A stretch of DNA of 64,000 nucleotides from Chloroflexota bacterium (GTDB lineage: Bacteria > Chloroflexota > Anaerolineae > Anaerolineales > Villigracilaceae). The stretch's first letter is position 1. Every line of letters starts with the position of its first letter. Below the pieces are notes generated by a model. The model saw only the letters and a program-made list of their open reading frames with translations, was not told the origin of the DNA and ran no database searches. The stretch spans positions 1 to 64,000 of the forward strand of contig JACRBL010000049.1 of assembly GCA_016234485.1 (NCBI GenBank), written 5' to 3'. The translations under genes were made by a program, and so were the position numbers. Positions 41,827-51,300 of this stretch are shown piece by piece.

Positions 41827-43746
41827 ATGAAAAAAATCAACAAAAAAACGATCATCATGGGAATGATCTCAATTCTGATAGCGGTTGCCGGAACCTTCCC
41901 CGCAGCCTGGGCCCTGCCCGTTGTGGCGGGACCCGCCCACAGTCCCGCGGAACCGACCGATCCCATTGAGGTGGGGGCCTTCCTGGATGGCGTGATGGCG
42001 TCCGAAATGACCAAGAATCAAGTCCCGGGCGCGGTTGTGGTGGTCGTCAAGGACGGTGAAGTCCTGTACGCCAGGGGTTATGGTTACGCCGACCTGGAAA
42101 CGCGGAAACCTGTGGATCCCGCGACCACGCTGTTCCGCCCTGGTTCGGTCTCGAAGTTGTTCGTGTGGACTTCGGTGATGCAGCTCGTCGAGCAAGGCCG
42201 GCTCTCGCTGGACGCGGATGTGAACGGGTATTTGGATTTCAAAATCCCCGCCACTTATCCCGAACCGATCACGCTCAAGATGCTGATGTCCCACACGCCC
42301 GGCTTCGAAGAAAACGACGCGGAATTGTTCAAAAATAACGCAGACGGGATGCTGCCACTGGATGCATATCTCAAGAACCACATTCCTGCGCGCGTCTTTG
42401 CGCCCGGAACGGTCAGCGCATACTCCAATTATGGAACGGCGCTGGCGGGATATATCGTGGAGCGCGTTTCGGGCATGCCGTTTTACGAGTATGTGGAAAA
42501 GAATATTTTCGAGCCGCTGGGGATGACGCACGCCACCCTCCACCAGCCCCTGCCTGAAAACCTGGCAACGGACATGTCGGGCGGATACAACTATGTGAAC
42601 GGCGACTATTTGAAAACCGGGTTCGAATATGTGGTTGGTTACCCGGCAGGCGGGGCGAGCGCTTCCGGGCTGGACATGGCAAAGTTCATGATTGCCCATC
42701 TGCAAAACGGGCGTTATGGTGAAACGCGCATCCTGGAAGAGGAAACCGCCATCCAGATGCACAGTCAGTTGTTCACGTCCGATCCGCGCCTGACGGGCAT
42801 GGCTTATGGTTTCGGCGAGAAGTTCATCAACGGACAGCGCGTTATCGGGCATGGCGGCGACACGATGGTTTTCCACTCGAGACTCTTTCTCATCCCCGAG
42901 CAAAGCCTGGGAGTCTTCATCTCCACCAACGCTGCTGGCGGGGCAGATGCGGGGGAGGCAGTAGAGCGGGCTTTTGTCGAACGTTATTTCCCGGCCGAGC
43001 CTGCAGTCAAGCCGATCCCTGCAGCGGATTCCGAGGCGCGCATTGCCGCGTATACGGGCGAATACTACCTCTCACGCGGTAATTTCTCCGGGTTCTATAA
43101 AGCCTTCGGGTTACTAGCCCCAACCTCGGTCAGTGTGGATGAGAATCAACGCGTGCTCGCCATGGGGGCGCAATTTGTGGAGACAGAACCCGGATTGCTG
43201 GTCAAAGTGGATCAACCGGATTTCAAACTGGTCATGAAAGAGGAAAATGGCCGGGTGATGATTTCTTCCTCGTCACCGGCCGCCTGGATCAAAGCCCGTT
43301 GGTATGAGAGGGTTTCCCTGCACCGGTTCATTCTCATCGGCGGTTTGATCCTGTTCCTGGTAGCGATGTTCAACTGGATCAAAGCCTTCTTCGCTGGCCT
43401 GTTCAAGCGCGAGCCGCGCCCGTTCCTGTCCCGTCTTGCGCGCCTGGCTGGCGGTCTGTTTGGATTGTCTTACCTGGTATTCCTTGTAATGCTGGTAACG
43501 CTGATATCGGAAGTAGACCCGGCGTTCGGTATTCCCAGCATGAACTTTGGGAGGCCCTCCTGGTTTGGGATGATGATGACCTTGCCGGTCGCGATGGCAA
43601 TTTTCGGGTTGTTGATGACGCCGTTTTCCGTTTTGGCTTGGGCGAAGCGCTACTGGACGGTCGGCGCACGCCTCTCGTATACCCTCCTGACCATCTGGGG
43701 TCTGGCTGTGATCTGGTCCCTGTATTTCTGGAACCTTCTACTCTAG
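41827..43746 (+). CDS. Class C beta-lactamase-like serine hydrolase with C-terminal membrane helices (paralogue 1)
   Basis: 639 residues. Signal peptide, then a serine-beta-lactamase/DD-peptidase fold: Ser107-x-x-Lys110 (RPGSVSKLF), Tyr-x-Asn (YSNYG) and a third HGG motif (GHGGD). A C-terminal region with about four membrane helices (residues 500-639) anchors it. Related to EstB/DD-peptidases and D-aminopeptidases, it could hydrolyse peptides, esters or muropeptides outside the cell. Two paralogues follow at 47159 and 49177. Start has AAAGGAAAT. Confidence 0.85.
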   Translation: MKKINKKTIIMGMISILIAVAGTFPAAWALPVVAGPAHSPAEPTDPIEVGAFLDGVMASEMTKNQVPGAVVVVVKDGEVLYARGYGYADLETRKPVDPATTLFRPGSVSKLFVWTSVMQLVEQGRLSLDADVNGYLDFKIPATYPEPITLKMLMSHTPGFEENDAELFKNNADGMLPLDAYLKNHIPARVFAPGTVSAYSNYGTALAGYIVERVSGMPFYEYVEKNIFEPLGMTHATLHQPLPENLATDMSGGYNYVNGDYLKTGFEYVVGYPAGGASASGLDMAKFMIAHLQNGRYGETRILEEETAIQMHSQLFTSDPRLTGMAYGFGEKFINGQRVIGHGGDTMVFHSRLFLIPEQSLGVFISTNAAGGADAGEAVERAFVERYFPAEPAVKPIPAADSEARIAAYTGEYYLSRGNFSGFYKAFGLLAPTSVSVDENQRVLAMGAQFVETEPGLLVKVDQPDFKLVMKEENGRVMISSSSPAAWIKARWYERVSLHRFILIGGLILFLVAMFNWIKAFFAGLFKREPRPFLSRLARLAGGLFGLSYLVFLVMLVTLISEVDPAFGIPSMNFGRPSWFGMMMTLPVAMAIFGLLMTPFSVLAWAKRYWTVGARLSYTLLTIWGLAVIWSLYFWNLLL

Positions 43747-43812
43747 GTTCTTCGGTTGAGTTTTTTAAAGTTGACACTTGTAACACTTTGGTTGCAAACA
43801 AGGAGATTTGAA

Positions 43813-44856
43813 ATGAAAAGAATCAATAAAAAAGCAGGCTGCCTAACCCTCGTAGCCATTCTGCTCATCGCGGTCGGAATCCTAGCTTATCGGTTCGACC
43901 AGCCGGGAGAAGTTCCCGCAGTCATTTTCCAGGCGTCACCCGATTGGGAAACGTCTGTAGACCGTCCCGATATCCAACGAGAGCATGTATTAATTCAGAG
44001 TGGCAAGGTCCAACTCGAAGCAGACCTGCTGATTCCCGTTGGCGGAAAAGAGAAAAAAGGCGCAGTCATCTTCATTGCAGGTTCAGGCCCTGTGACTTAT
44101 CAAGCCTATTTTGGCATCACCCAAAAATATGTACAGGATGTTTTTCTTCCGCGGGATATGGCGGTTCTGTATGTCAACAAACGCGGGATGGGCGAGTCGC
44201 AGGGAAATTGGAAACATCAGGATTTTCAAGACAGAGCGGATGATTTGTATGCTACGGTGCAGTTCCTAAAAGAACATGAAGAGATTGACCCTGACCGCAT
44301 CGGGATCATTGGGCATAGCCAGGGCGGTTGGATCGTCCCATTAACCGCTTCCCAACATGAGGATGTGGCCTTCTTCGTGAGCCTGGTTGGTCCAACCACG
44401 GTTGTTTGGGAACAGATGGAAGATGACTATGAAAATGGGTTCCGTTGCCAGGGATATGAAGGCGCCGAGTTGGAGGAAAAGGTTGAGTCGATTTTGAAAT
44501 GGGATCGAATTGGCGCCAAAATTGGAAAAATAATTCCTCTGGGTGAGATAGGTTTTCAGGCTGGTATTTTTGATTATGACCCGCGCCAGGCGTTGCAGAC
44601 GGTCAAAAGCCCCGGCTTGCTGGTCTTCGCAGAAAATGATCCCACTGTGCCTGCCGATCAAAACCTGGCGCGCTTCGATGAAATTTTCAATGGCAACCCG
44701 CCGGACAACCTGCAAACCGTCACGATCTCAGGCGCGTATCACACGTTCCACTTGATGGATAAGTGTCTAAATTCCATTGATCAGATCTTATCCGCGCCGC
44801 TTTCTGATGAACTGGTTCAAGTGTTACAGGATTGGCTCACAAAGCAGGGATATTAG
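43813..44856 (+). CDS. Alpha/beta hydrolase, membrane-anchored
   Basis: 347 residues. One N-terminal membrane helix (residues 9-28), then an alpha/beta hydrolase with oxyanion-type FIAGSGPV, nucleophile elbow GHSQGG, acid Asp in FAENDPTV and the catalytic-type His in GAYHTFH. A strong AAGGAG supports ATG 43813 over 43756. The family includes esterases and dienelactone hydrolases; the substrate is unknown. It sits between the serine hydrolase and a phosphotransferase. Confidence 0.82.
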   Translation: MKRINKKAGCLTLVAILLIAVGILAYRFDQPGEVPAVIFQASPDWETSVDRPDIQREHVLIQSGKVQLEADLLIPVGGKEKKGAVIFIAGSGPVTYQAYFGITQKYVQDVFLPRDMAVLYVNKRGMGESQGNWKHQDFQDRADDLYATVQFLKEHEEIDPDRIGIIGHSQGGWIVPLTASQHEDVAFFVSLVGPTTVVWEQMEDDYENGFRCQGYEGAELEEKVESILKWDRIGAKIGKIIPLGEIGFQAGIFDYDPRQALQTVKSPGLLVFAENDPTVPADQNLARFDEIFNGNPPDNLQTVTISGAYHTFHLMDKCLNSIDQILSAPLSDELVQVLQDWLTKQGY

Positions 44857-44886
44857 TAGAAGATGACAAATCAAAAAGGATAAACC

Positions 44887-45906
44887 ATGAGCGACCAGAA
44901 ACAAATCCTTGAGCGATACCTGAAGGCGAAGTTCAGCGACAAGACCGCGCTGTCCATTACCCGTGTCAACAAACTTGCCGACGGATGGGAAAGCGACAAT
45001 CACTTTCTCACCGTTGAATATGGCGACATGCCTCGAACGCGCGAGGATTGGGTCTGGCGCATTTATTCCGGCGCGGGCAGTCAGGAAAAGGCGGCGCGCG
45101 AATTCCAAAGTATGAAAAAATTGCATGACGCTGGCTATCCCGTTCCGAGCGTTTTCCTTTTGGAGACTGGGCATTCACTGTTTGACAGACCCTTCATTAT
45201 CATGGAATTCATCCCGGGCGAAATGATGTGGAACCTGCTCGACAACGCTTCCGTGGATGAGCAGGAGCGTCTCATTGATCAATTCTGCAGGTTATTTGTT
45301 CGATTGCATAGTTTGGATTGGAAACAATTCGATGACAGCCTGCCGGACGACGATCCGTTCTTCTTTATTGACCGATGGCTGGCCGAGGCGCGCGGGGGGC
45401 TTCAAAATTTTCCCGAGGTGGACGTCTCCCCGTTTTTGGAATGGGTGGAGGCGCGGCGCGACTTGTTTGCCTGCGCGCGCCCATCGCCCGTTCATCAGGA
45501 TTTTCATCCCTTGAATATTCTGGTCAAAGCGGATGGCAGCGCGGCTGTCATAGATTGGACTGGTTATAACGTCACCGATCCGCGCTTCGACCTCGCCTGG
45601 ACGCTTGTATTGGCGCATGCGCACGGCTCGCCCGCATGGCGCGGCCAGATTTTCAACGGCTATCAACGTCATGCGGAAAAGCCGGTGGAACACATCGAAG
45701 CGTTCGAAGCCCTGGCCTGCGCGCGGCGTTTGTTCGACCTGACCATATCGCTCACGTATGGAGCAGAGCGTTTGGGAATGAACGATAAGGCTGTCGAATC
45801 AATGCGCTCTTATATGGACGGTCACAAGCGGGTTCATCGCCTTTTTGTCGAGCGCACCCGGTTACAGATCGATATATTCGATAAGTTGTTTGGGGAAAGC
45901 GGGTGA
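44887..45906 (+). CDS. APH/choline-kinase-like phosphotransferase
   Basis: 339 residues of the aminoglycoside phosphotransferase/choline kinase fold: catalytic HQDFHPLNIL (Asp base, Asn ligand) and metal-binding Asp in VIDWTGYN. Such enzymes phosphorylate hydroxyls on aminoglycosides, choline, thiamine or related small molecules; the substrate cannot be told from sequence. AAAAGGAT lies before the ATG. It lies in a cluster of hydrolases and acyltransferases with a possible detoxification theme. Confidence 0.82.
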   Translation: MSDQKQILERYLKAKFSDKTALSITRVNKLADGWESDNHFLTVEYGDMPRTREDWVWRIYSGAGSQEKAAREFQSMKKLHDAGYPVPSVFLLETGHSLFDRPFIIMEFIPGEMMWNLLDNASVDEQERLIDQFCRLFVRLHSLDWKQFDDSLPDDDPFFFIDRWLAEARGGLQNFPEVDVSPFLEWVEARRDLFACARPSPVHQDFHPLNILVKADGSAAVIDWTGYNVTDPRFDLAWTLVLAHAHGSPAWRGQIFNGYQRHAEKPVEHIEAFEALACARRLFDLTISLTYGAERLGMNDKAVESMRSYMDGHKRVHRLFVERTRLQIDIFDKLFGESG

Positions 45907-45950
45907 TCGCAAAAGATGTGTCAAGGTTATTCAGAAAGAAGGAATACAAA

Positions 45951-45995
45951 ATGAAAACCGCCTTTTCATTTTTGTTTTTTGTCATTCTGGGATAG
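45951..45995 (+). CDS. 14-residue hydrophobic mini-ORF (leader or signal-peptide remnant)
   Basis: After GAAGGAATACAAA an ATG opens MKTAFSFLFFVILG and a TAG. The ribosome-binding region matches those of the genes at 46132 and 47159. It may be the truncated signal peptide of a lost paralogue, or an upstream leader peptide. Low certainty that it is expressed. Confidence 0.3.
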   Translation: MKTAFSFLFFVILG

Positions 45996-46005
45996 CCACA
46001 CCAAA

Positions 46006-46062
46006 GATAAACCTTTAAATAAACTTTCGCCCGATGACTCTGACGGCATGGATGGCTACACT
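46006..46062 (+). promoter_or_regulatory. Conserved direct-repeat promoter box, copy 3
   Basis: GATAAAC at 46006-46012 and AATAAAC at 46018-46024, then TTTCGCCCGATGAC, -35 ATGACT (46034-46039), 17-bp spacer, -10 TACACT (46057-46062). It precedes the alpha/beta hydrolase at 46132. Confidence 0.7.
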
Positions 46063-46131
46063 GGGTTTACAAACACAATGAAAACCAATATCGTTCGAAC
46101 TAAAAAAGTTGATGAATCAAAGGAGTACAAA

Positions 46132-47142
46132 ATGAAAAACATTACCGCATCACGTAAGCGTATCGGCTGTCTGGGATGGGGATTGCGCATCCTGTTGACG
46201 GGCATGATCGTATTAATGATCCTGCTGTCTGTTGGTTACACCAGCCAACTCAAAACCACCGCAGCCGATTTTCAGCAGTTCCCGGCTCCGGGTCAATTGG
46301 TGGATGTGGGCGGTTATCGCATGCACATCTTCTGTCAAGGCGAAGGCAGTCCCACAGTTATAGTGGATAGCGGCCTGGGCGACTTTTCCCTTAGTTGGAG
46401 TCAGGTACAGCCAGAAGTGGCGCAGTTCTCCCGCATCTGCTCATATGATCGCGCCGGGTACGGTTGGAGTGACCCGCATCCCGTCTCCCGCACCGCGCAG
46501 CAGATCGCTCTCGAGTTGCATACCCTCCTGGATAAAGCCAATATCGAGGGTCCTTATGTCATGGTTGGGCATTCTTTGGGAGGCGCGCATGTGCGCATGT
46601 TTGCCAGTCTCTATCCGCAAGAAGTTGTCGGCATGGTTCTCGTAGATGCTATGCACGAAGACCTACAGACGCGGGATCCCCAACGGGTCCAGGATCAACA
46701 ACAGCTAACCGCGCAATGGGGCGTCATGAAATTTATGGCACAGTTTGGCATCCTGCGGATGATGGGCAAGTCCGCTGGCGAACAGTCCCTGCCTGCCCAC
46801 GTCAAACAATTGCCGGCCGACAAACAAGAGGCGTATATGATTCTAATGTCTCATCCCGCTTTTTTTGAAACGGCGCTGGGCGAATGGCAAGTTGTGGACG
46901 AATCCTGTAAACAGCTCCGTGAGCTCGGGAAGTTGGGCGATCTTCCCCTTGTCGTGTTGACGGCGGGGAATAACCTGGAAAGCGTTTGGCAATCGCTTCA
47001 GGATGAATTAGCCTCACTGTCCACAAACAGCGCGCATGTGATAGCCGAAGGCAGTGGTCACTTTATTCACCTGGATCGTCCAGATTTGGTCATCACGGCT
47101 ATTCAACAGGTGGTAGATCAAAGCCGCGCTCGGACACCCTAG
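46132..47142 (+). CDS. Membrane-anchored alpha/beta hydrolase
   Basis: 336 residues from ATG 46132 after AAAGGAG. N-terminal membrane helix, then the fold with GHSLGGAH nucleophile elbow, DSGLGDFSLSW, YDRAGYGWSD (oxyanion/cap motif as in haloalkane dehalogenase-type hydrolases) and His in GSGHFIHLDRP. Substrate unknown. An in-frame ATG at 46078 (start MKTNIVRTKK) lacks a ribosome-binding site. Driven by conserved promoter box copy 3. Confidence 0.83.
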   Translation: MKNITASRKRIGCLGWGLRILLTGMIVLMILLSVGYTSQLKTTAADFQQFPAPGQLVDVGGYRMHIFCQGEGSPTVIVDSGLGDFSLSWSQVQPEVAQFSRICSYDRAGYGWSDPHPVSRTAQQIALELHTLLDKANIEGPYVMVGHSLGGAHVRMFASLYPQEVVGMVLVDAMHEDLQTRDPQRVQDQQQLTAQWGVMKFMAQFGILRMMGKSAGEQSLPAHVKQLPADKQEAYMILMSHPAFFETALGEWQVVDESCKQLRELGKLGDLPLVVLTAGNNLESVWQSLQDELASLSTNSAHVIAEGSGHFIHLDRPDLVITAIQQVVDQSRARTP

Positions 47143-47158
47143 ACTTTTGGAATACAAA

Positions 47159-49108
47159 ATGAAAACTAAAATCGTTCAAATCATTTCAGTGTTGATGCTG
47201 GCGACAGTTCTCATTGGCGCCGCACCTCAAACGGCGTTTGCATCGGCCTCAGGGCAGGTCTCGCTCCAATCGTCAGGTCCGACCGACCCGCAGGAGATGG
47301 AAGCGTTCATGGACGAATTCATCCCTGCCCAGTTGGAAGAGAATCATATTCCAGGCGGGACAGTTTCCGTGGTCAAGGATGGCAAGTTGTTTTTTGCCAA
47401 AGGCTATGGCTACGCAGACCTGGAAACAAAGCGACCCGTGATCGCCGACCAAACTCTCTTTCGCCCGGGTTCAACCTCCAAACTCTTCACATGGACCGCG
47501 GTGATGCAGTTGGCGGAGCAGGGCAAAGTGGATCTGAATGCAGACGTCAACATTTATCTCAAGGGTTTTCAGATCCCCGCGACTTACCCAGAGCCGATTA
47601 CGCTGGCGCATCTGCTGACGCACACTGCCGGCTTTGAGGAGTTTGGCGAAGGTCTGTTCATTCTGGATGGAGAGCGCATGATGCCCCTGACCGAACTGAT
47701 GTCTCTTGGCATGCCGGCGCGCATCTACGCCCCCGGAGAAGTTGTGGCTTATTCCAACTACGGGACTTCGCTGGCAGGTTATATCGTCGAGCAGGTTTCG
47801 GGGCTGTCCTTTGAAGAATACATCGAAGAGAACATCTTCAACCCACTGGGGATGACTCACAGCGCTTTCCGCCAGCCGTTGCCCCCGGAATTGGCAGGCG
47901 ACCTGGCTGTTGGCTATCAATACGTTCAGGGCGTTTACAAACCACTGACGGAATGGTGCCAGGGGCGTCCGGCAGGGGGCTCGTCTGTCACCGCCACCGA
48001 CATGGCAAAGTTCATGATCGCCCACTTGCAGGACGGGCGCTATGAGAACGTCCGCATTCTGCAAGAATCCACCGCGCAGGAAATGCACCGTTTACACTTC
48101 ACCTCGGATCCTCGCGCCAGCAGCGGCATGGCTTACGGTTTTCTCGTCACACAAATGAATGGACAGCAACTCACCTGGCACGCCGGTGGAACTGCCGTCT
48201 TCCATACGAATTTTGTCCTGCTGCCCGAACACAACGTAGGCTTGTTTGTCTCTTTCAACAGCGATCAAGGACGGATCGCCCACCATAACCTTTTGCAGGC
48301 GTTTATGGATCGCTACTATCCCGCCGTCCCGGCGCTGGTTCCGCAACCGAAGCCGGACTTTGCTTCGCGGGCAACGCGTTTCCTTGGCAGTTATCAGACA
48401 ACCCGCCACAACGAAACCTCGCCGGAAAAACTGCAATCACTTTCCACCGATGTTTCCATCACGCTCACGCCGGAGGACATGCTCCAAACCAGCGTCAGCG
48501 AATACGCGCCTGTTCATAAGTGGATGGAAACGGAAGATCCTCTCGTTTTCATCAGGGATGACGGACACGATACCTTGATCTTTCAGGAAGACGAAGCCGG
48601 GAATATCGTTGGCTTTCTGTTTGGAAACCTGCCAATGTGGACGTACCTGAAGAAGAGTTGGTTTGATACAGCCCCGATCACGATGCTATGGGGCTTGATA
48701 AGCCTGCTGTTCCTGCTGGTCACTGTATTGATGTGGCCGCTGAAATTCGTCATCAACTTGCTCAGGCGCAAACTTGCAAGCGGTGATGCCGTTCCTCTCC
48801 CATCCCGCATTGCGCGCTGGGTTGCCTGGATTTTCAGCGCCGCGAGCTTGTACTTCGTGGTGGCATTCGTCGGAAAGATGCTGGGACCCATGGCCAACTA
48901 TGCCGATCGAAATGAGCTGGCAGGCTTGTTCCAAATCCCACCGCTGACGGCGGCGCTGGCAGTCGGCATGATCGTTTTCGCCGTCCTTGCCTGGGCGCGC
49001 GGCTATTGGACCCGTTCCGGGCGGATGTATTACACACTGCTCACAATCGTGGCGCTGGCGTTCCTCGGCTGGCTCAACTATTGGAACCTGATCTATCTTC
49101 CTTTTTAG
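47159..49108 (+). CDS. Class C beta-lactamase-like serine hydrolase with C-terminal membrane helices (paralogue 2)
   Basis: 649 residues; ATG 47159 lies 17 nt after the hydrolase stop. Signal peptide (residues 1-30), catalytic Ser105-x-x-Lys (RPGSTSKLF), YSNYG and HAGG motifs, then C-terminal membrane helices. It shares the opening GTVSVVKDGKLFFAKGYGYADLETKRPV with paralogue 1. Probably an anchored extracytoplasmic hydrolase acting on peptides or esters. Confidence 0.85.
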   Translation: MKTKIVQIISVLMLATVLIGAAPQTAFASASGQVSLQSSGPTDPQEMEAFMDEFIPAQLEENHIPGGTVSVVKDGKLFFAKGYGYADLETKRPVIADQTLFRPGSTSKLFTWTAVMQLAEQGKVDLNADVNIYLKGFQIPATYPEPITLAHLLTHTAGFEEFGEGLFILDGERMMPLTELMSLGMPARIYAPGEVVAYSNYGTSLAGYIVEQVSGLSFEEYIEENIFNPLGMTHSAFRQPLPPELAGDLAVGYQYVQGVYKPLTEWCQGRPAGGSSVTATDMAKFMIAHLQDGRYENVRILQESTAQEMHRLHFTSDPRASSGMAYGFLVTQMNGQQLTWHAGGTAVFHTNFVLLPEHNVGLFVSFNSDQGRIAHHNLLQAFMDRYYPAVPALVPQPKPDFASRATRFLGSYQTTRHNETSPEKLQSLSTDVSITLTPEDMLQTSVSEYAPVHKWMETEDPLVFIRDDGHDTLIFQEDEAGNIVGFLFGNLPMWTYLKKSWFDTAPITMLWGLISLLFLLVTVLMWPLKFVINLLRRKLASGDAVPLPSRIARWVAWIFSAASLYFVVAFVGKMLGPMANYADRNELAGLFQIPPLTAALAVGMIVFAVLAWARGYWTRSGRMYYTLLTIVALAFLGWLNYWNLIYLPF

Positions 49109-49176
49109 GCATAACAATTTGAGGGCTTTCCAGAAAAGGGAAGTCCTTGAGACATTCTTCTCCGATGGAGCGAATC

Positions 49177-51201
49177 ATGAATATGAAATCCTTCCGAATC
49201 TTCTCTTTCTTGATGCTTGCAATCATGCTGATGATGGCAATAGTCCAACCCGCTTTCGCCTCGAACGCTGGTTATCGAAATACTCAGGCGCAAGCCCCGA
49301 TGTCGCCATCGGGTCCCGCCGACCCGGCCGAATTCGAAGCCTTCCTCGACGCCTACCTGGCCGAACAGACGCAGACCCACCACATCCCCGGCGTAGTCTT
49401 TACGATGGTGAAAGACGGTGAAGTCTTCTTCTCCAAAGGCTACGGCTATGCCGACCTCGAAAAGCAGACACCCTTCGACCCCGAACAAACCGTGCTTATC
49501 ACAGCTTCCCTGGCAAAGGCTTTTGCCGCTGTAGGCGTTCTCCAACTCAACGAACGCGGACAGATTGACATGCACGAAGATGTCCGCCCCTATTTCAAGG
49601 ACTTCCCACTCAAAACCAATTTCGACGAACCGCTGACCTTCGCCAACCTGCTGACCCATACCGACGGATTTGAAGCGCGCATGATCGGAATTGCGGCTTT
49701 GAATGAAGACGACCTGCTTCCACTTGGTGATCTGCTCGAAACGTACGCGCCAACCCAAATCTATCCGCCTGGTCAATATATGACCTACGGCGACTACGCC
49801 GCAAATTTGGGAGGCTACCTGACCCAGGAAATCAGCGGAATGCCGTTTGAGCAATACATGGCTGAAAATATTTTTGTCCCACTCGGTATGACAAGTAGTT
49901 CCTTTGTTCAGCCGCCATCGGAAGAACTGTTCAGCCGTCAGGCTGTTGGGTACGAATACCAGAACGAACATCAAGAACCCGTGCTGAACTTTTACCCCCG
50001 CTATGCTCCTTCGGGCGGACTGCGGACAACCGCCGCGGATATGAACCGCTTCATGCTGGCGCTCTTGAACGGCGGCGAATATGCTGGCGCGCAAATTCTG
50101 AATGAATCCACAGTCGAGATGATGTTCACGCAACAATTCGCGCCCCATCCCAAAACGAGCGGGATCTCTTATGGACTATTCGAACACCTGGAGAACGGAC
50201 AGCAACTCTTCCTGCGCGACGGCGACGGCGTTGGAACCCGCAGCCGCATGGTCTTGTTCCCCGAGCAGGATTTGGGATTCTTCATCAGTTACAACTCTGG
50301 CGACAGCAACCTGCGCCTGGACATCGTCAGCGCCTTCCTCGATCACTACTACCCCGAGGCGGGTTCGAACGTTCCCGTGCCGCTAACAGGTTATCAGGAC
50401 CGCGCCCCTCAGTTTGCTGGAACCTACCGTCCCCTGCAAGCCGACGCGACCACCTTTGGCAAGTCCATGTATTTCTTCTCGCAACTGGTTGAAGTAACGA
50501 CCACGAAAGAAGGTTACCTGTCCATTACGACGGCAGGAATGGGCGGCGATCAAAGCAGCGCCATGGGCGGGTTTGAGGGAACCAGTCTGTGGGTGGAGGT
50601 TGAACCGCTGTACTTCGAGCGCGTGGACGGCAAAGGTCAACTCGCTTTCGTCGAGGATGAATCAGGGAAGATCATCCAGATGATTTCGGGGCAGGGTTAT
50701 CACAGCACGTTCGCAAAATTGCCCTGGTATGAAGCCCAGTCCTTCCAGATGGTCCTCATCGAACTGGTGGCTGTCCTGCTGATCTCGATGCTAGTTTCCA
50801 CCTGTATCGCCTGGCCGCTCAGCGCGCTCATCCGCAAATTGCGCAAACAACCCAATCAGAAAGTTTCATGGGGCGCGGTGGTTGCCCGTTTGTGGATCAC
50901 GCTGGTTGGCAGTATGTTGGTATTGTTCCTCCTGCGAGCTGTCGGCGTTTTATATGCCATTGGCTCTATTGGTGGAATGCCCAACTTTGTCTGGGGTATC
51001 AACAACGACATCATTGAATCCCTGGACAGTCTCACACTGCCTGTCATGCTGGCATTAGCCTTGCCTGTCTTCACCGTCCTGGCATGGGTCAAAGGCTGGT
51101 GGAAAATCTCCACACGGGTGCATTACACGCTCGTCGCCCTGGCTGTCTTTGCAGGCATCTGGTGGGCGCATTACTGGAATCTGCTTGGATTTCGGACGTA
51201 A
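49177..51201 (+). CDS. Class C beta-lactamase-like serine hydrolase with C-terminal membrane helices (paralogue 3)
   Basis: 674 residues from ATG 49177, chosen for the GGAG site. Signal peptide, catalytic Ser111-x-x-Lys (TASLAKAFA), and YGDYA where the YSN triad's second member is expected, with Asp in place of Asn; the HxG motif is replaced by DGDG. C-terminal membrane helices are kept. The changed motifs suggest altered specificity or loss of activity. Ends at a 13-bp hairpin (51212-51246). Confidence 0.8.
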   Translation: MNMKSFRIFSFLMLAIMLMMAIVQPAFASNAGYRNTQAQAPMSPSGPADPAEFEAFLDAYLAEQTQTHHIPGVVFTMVKDGEVFFSKGYGYADLEKQTPFDPEQTVLITASLAKAFAAVGVLQLNERGQIDMHEDVRPYFKDFPLKTNFDEPLTFANLLTHTDGFEARMIGIAALNEDDLLPLGDLLETYAPTQIYPPGQYMTYGDYAANLGGYLTQEISGMPFEQYMAENIFVPLGMTSSSFVQPPSEELFSRQAVGYEYQNEHQEPVLNFYPRYAPSGGLRTTAADMNRFMLALLNGGEYAGAQILNESTVEMMFTQQFAPHPKTSGISYGLFEHLENGQQLFLRDGDGVGTRSRMVLFPEQDLGFFISYNSGDSNLRLDIVSAFLDHYYPEAGSNVPVPLTGYQDRAPQFAGTYRPLQADATTFGKSMYFFSQLVEVTTTKEGYLSITTAGMGGDQSSAMGGFEGTSLWVEVEPLYFERVDGKGQLAFVEDESGKIIQMISGQGYHSTFAKLPWYEAQSFQMVLIELVAVLLISMLVSTCIAWPLSALIRKLRKQPNQKVSWGAVVARLWITLVGSMLVLFLLRAVGVLYAIGSIGGMPNFVWGINNDIIESLDSLTLPVMLALALPVFTVLAWVKGWWKISTRVHYTLVALAVFAGIWWAHYWNLLGFRT

Positions 51202-51211
51202 CGTTTTCCGA

Positions 51212-51246
51212 TCTCAGGGGCTTCTATTATCAGGAAGCCCCTGAGA
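51212..51246 (+). terminator. Hairpin after serine hydrolase paralogue 3
   Basis: Perfect 13-bp stem TCTCAGGGGCTTC / GAAGCCCCTGAGA with a 9-nt loop, but no T-run after it, so terminator strength is unclear. Confidence 0.55.
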
Positions 51247-51300
51247 AGATCCGGCAACAAAAGTTTTCAGTCGGACCTGTAATCACGAAATCAGGCAAGT

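Noticed and set aside
41869..42903. 344-codon minus-strand frame opposite serine hydrolase 1
   Set aside because: No motifs; the opposite strand encodes a complete hydrolase.
36893..46062. LytTR-regulator binding sites
   Set aside because: The AATAAAC half-site partly fits on the reverse strand, but the 12-bp start-to-start spacing is too short and no LytTR protein is in the window.
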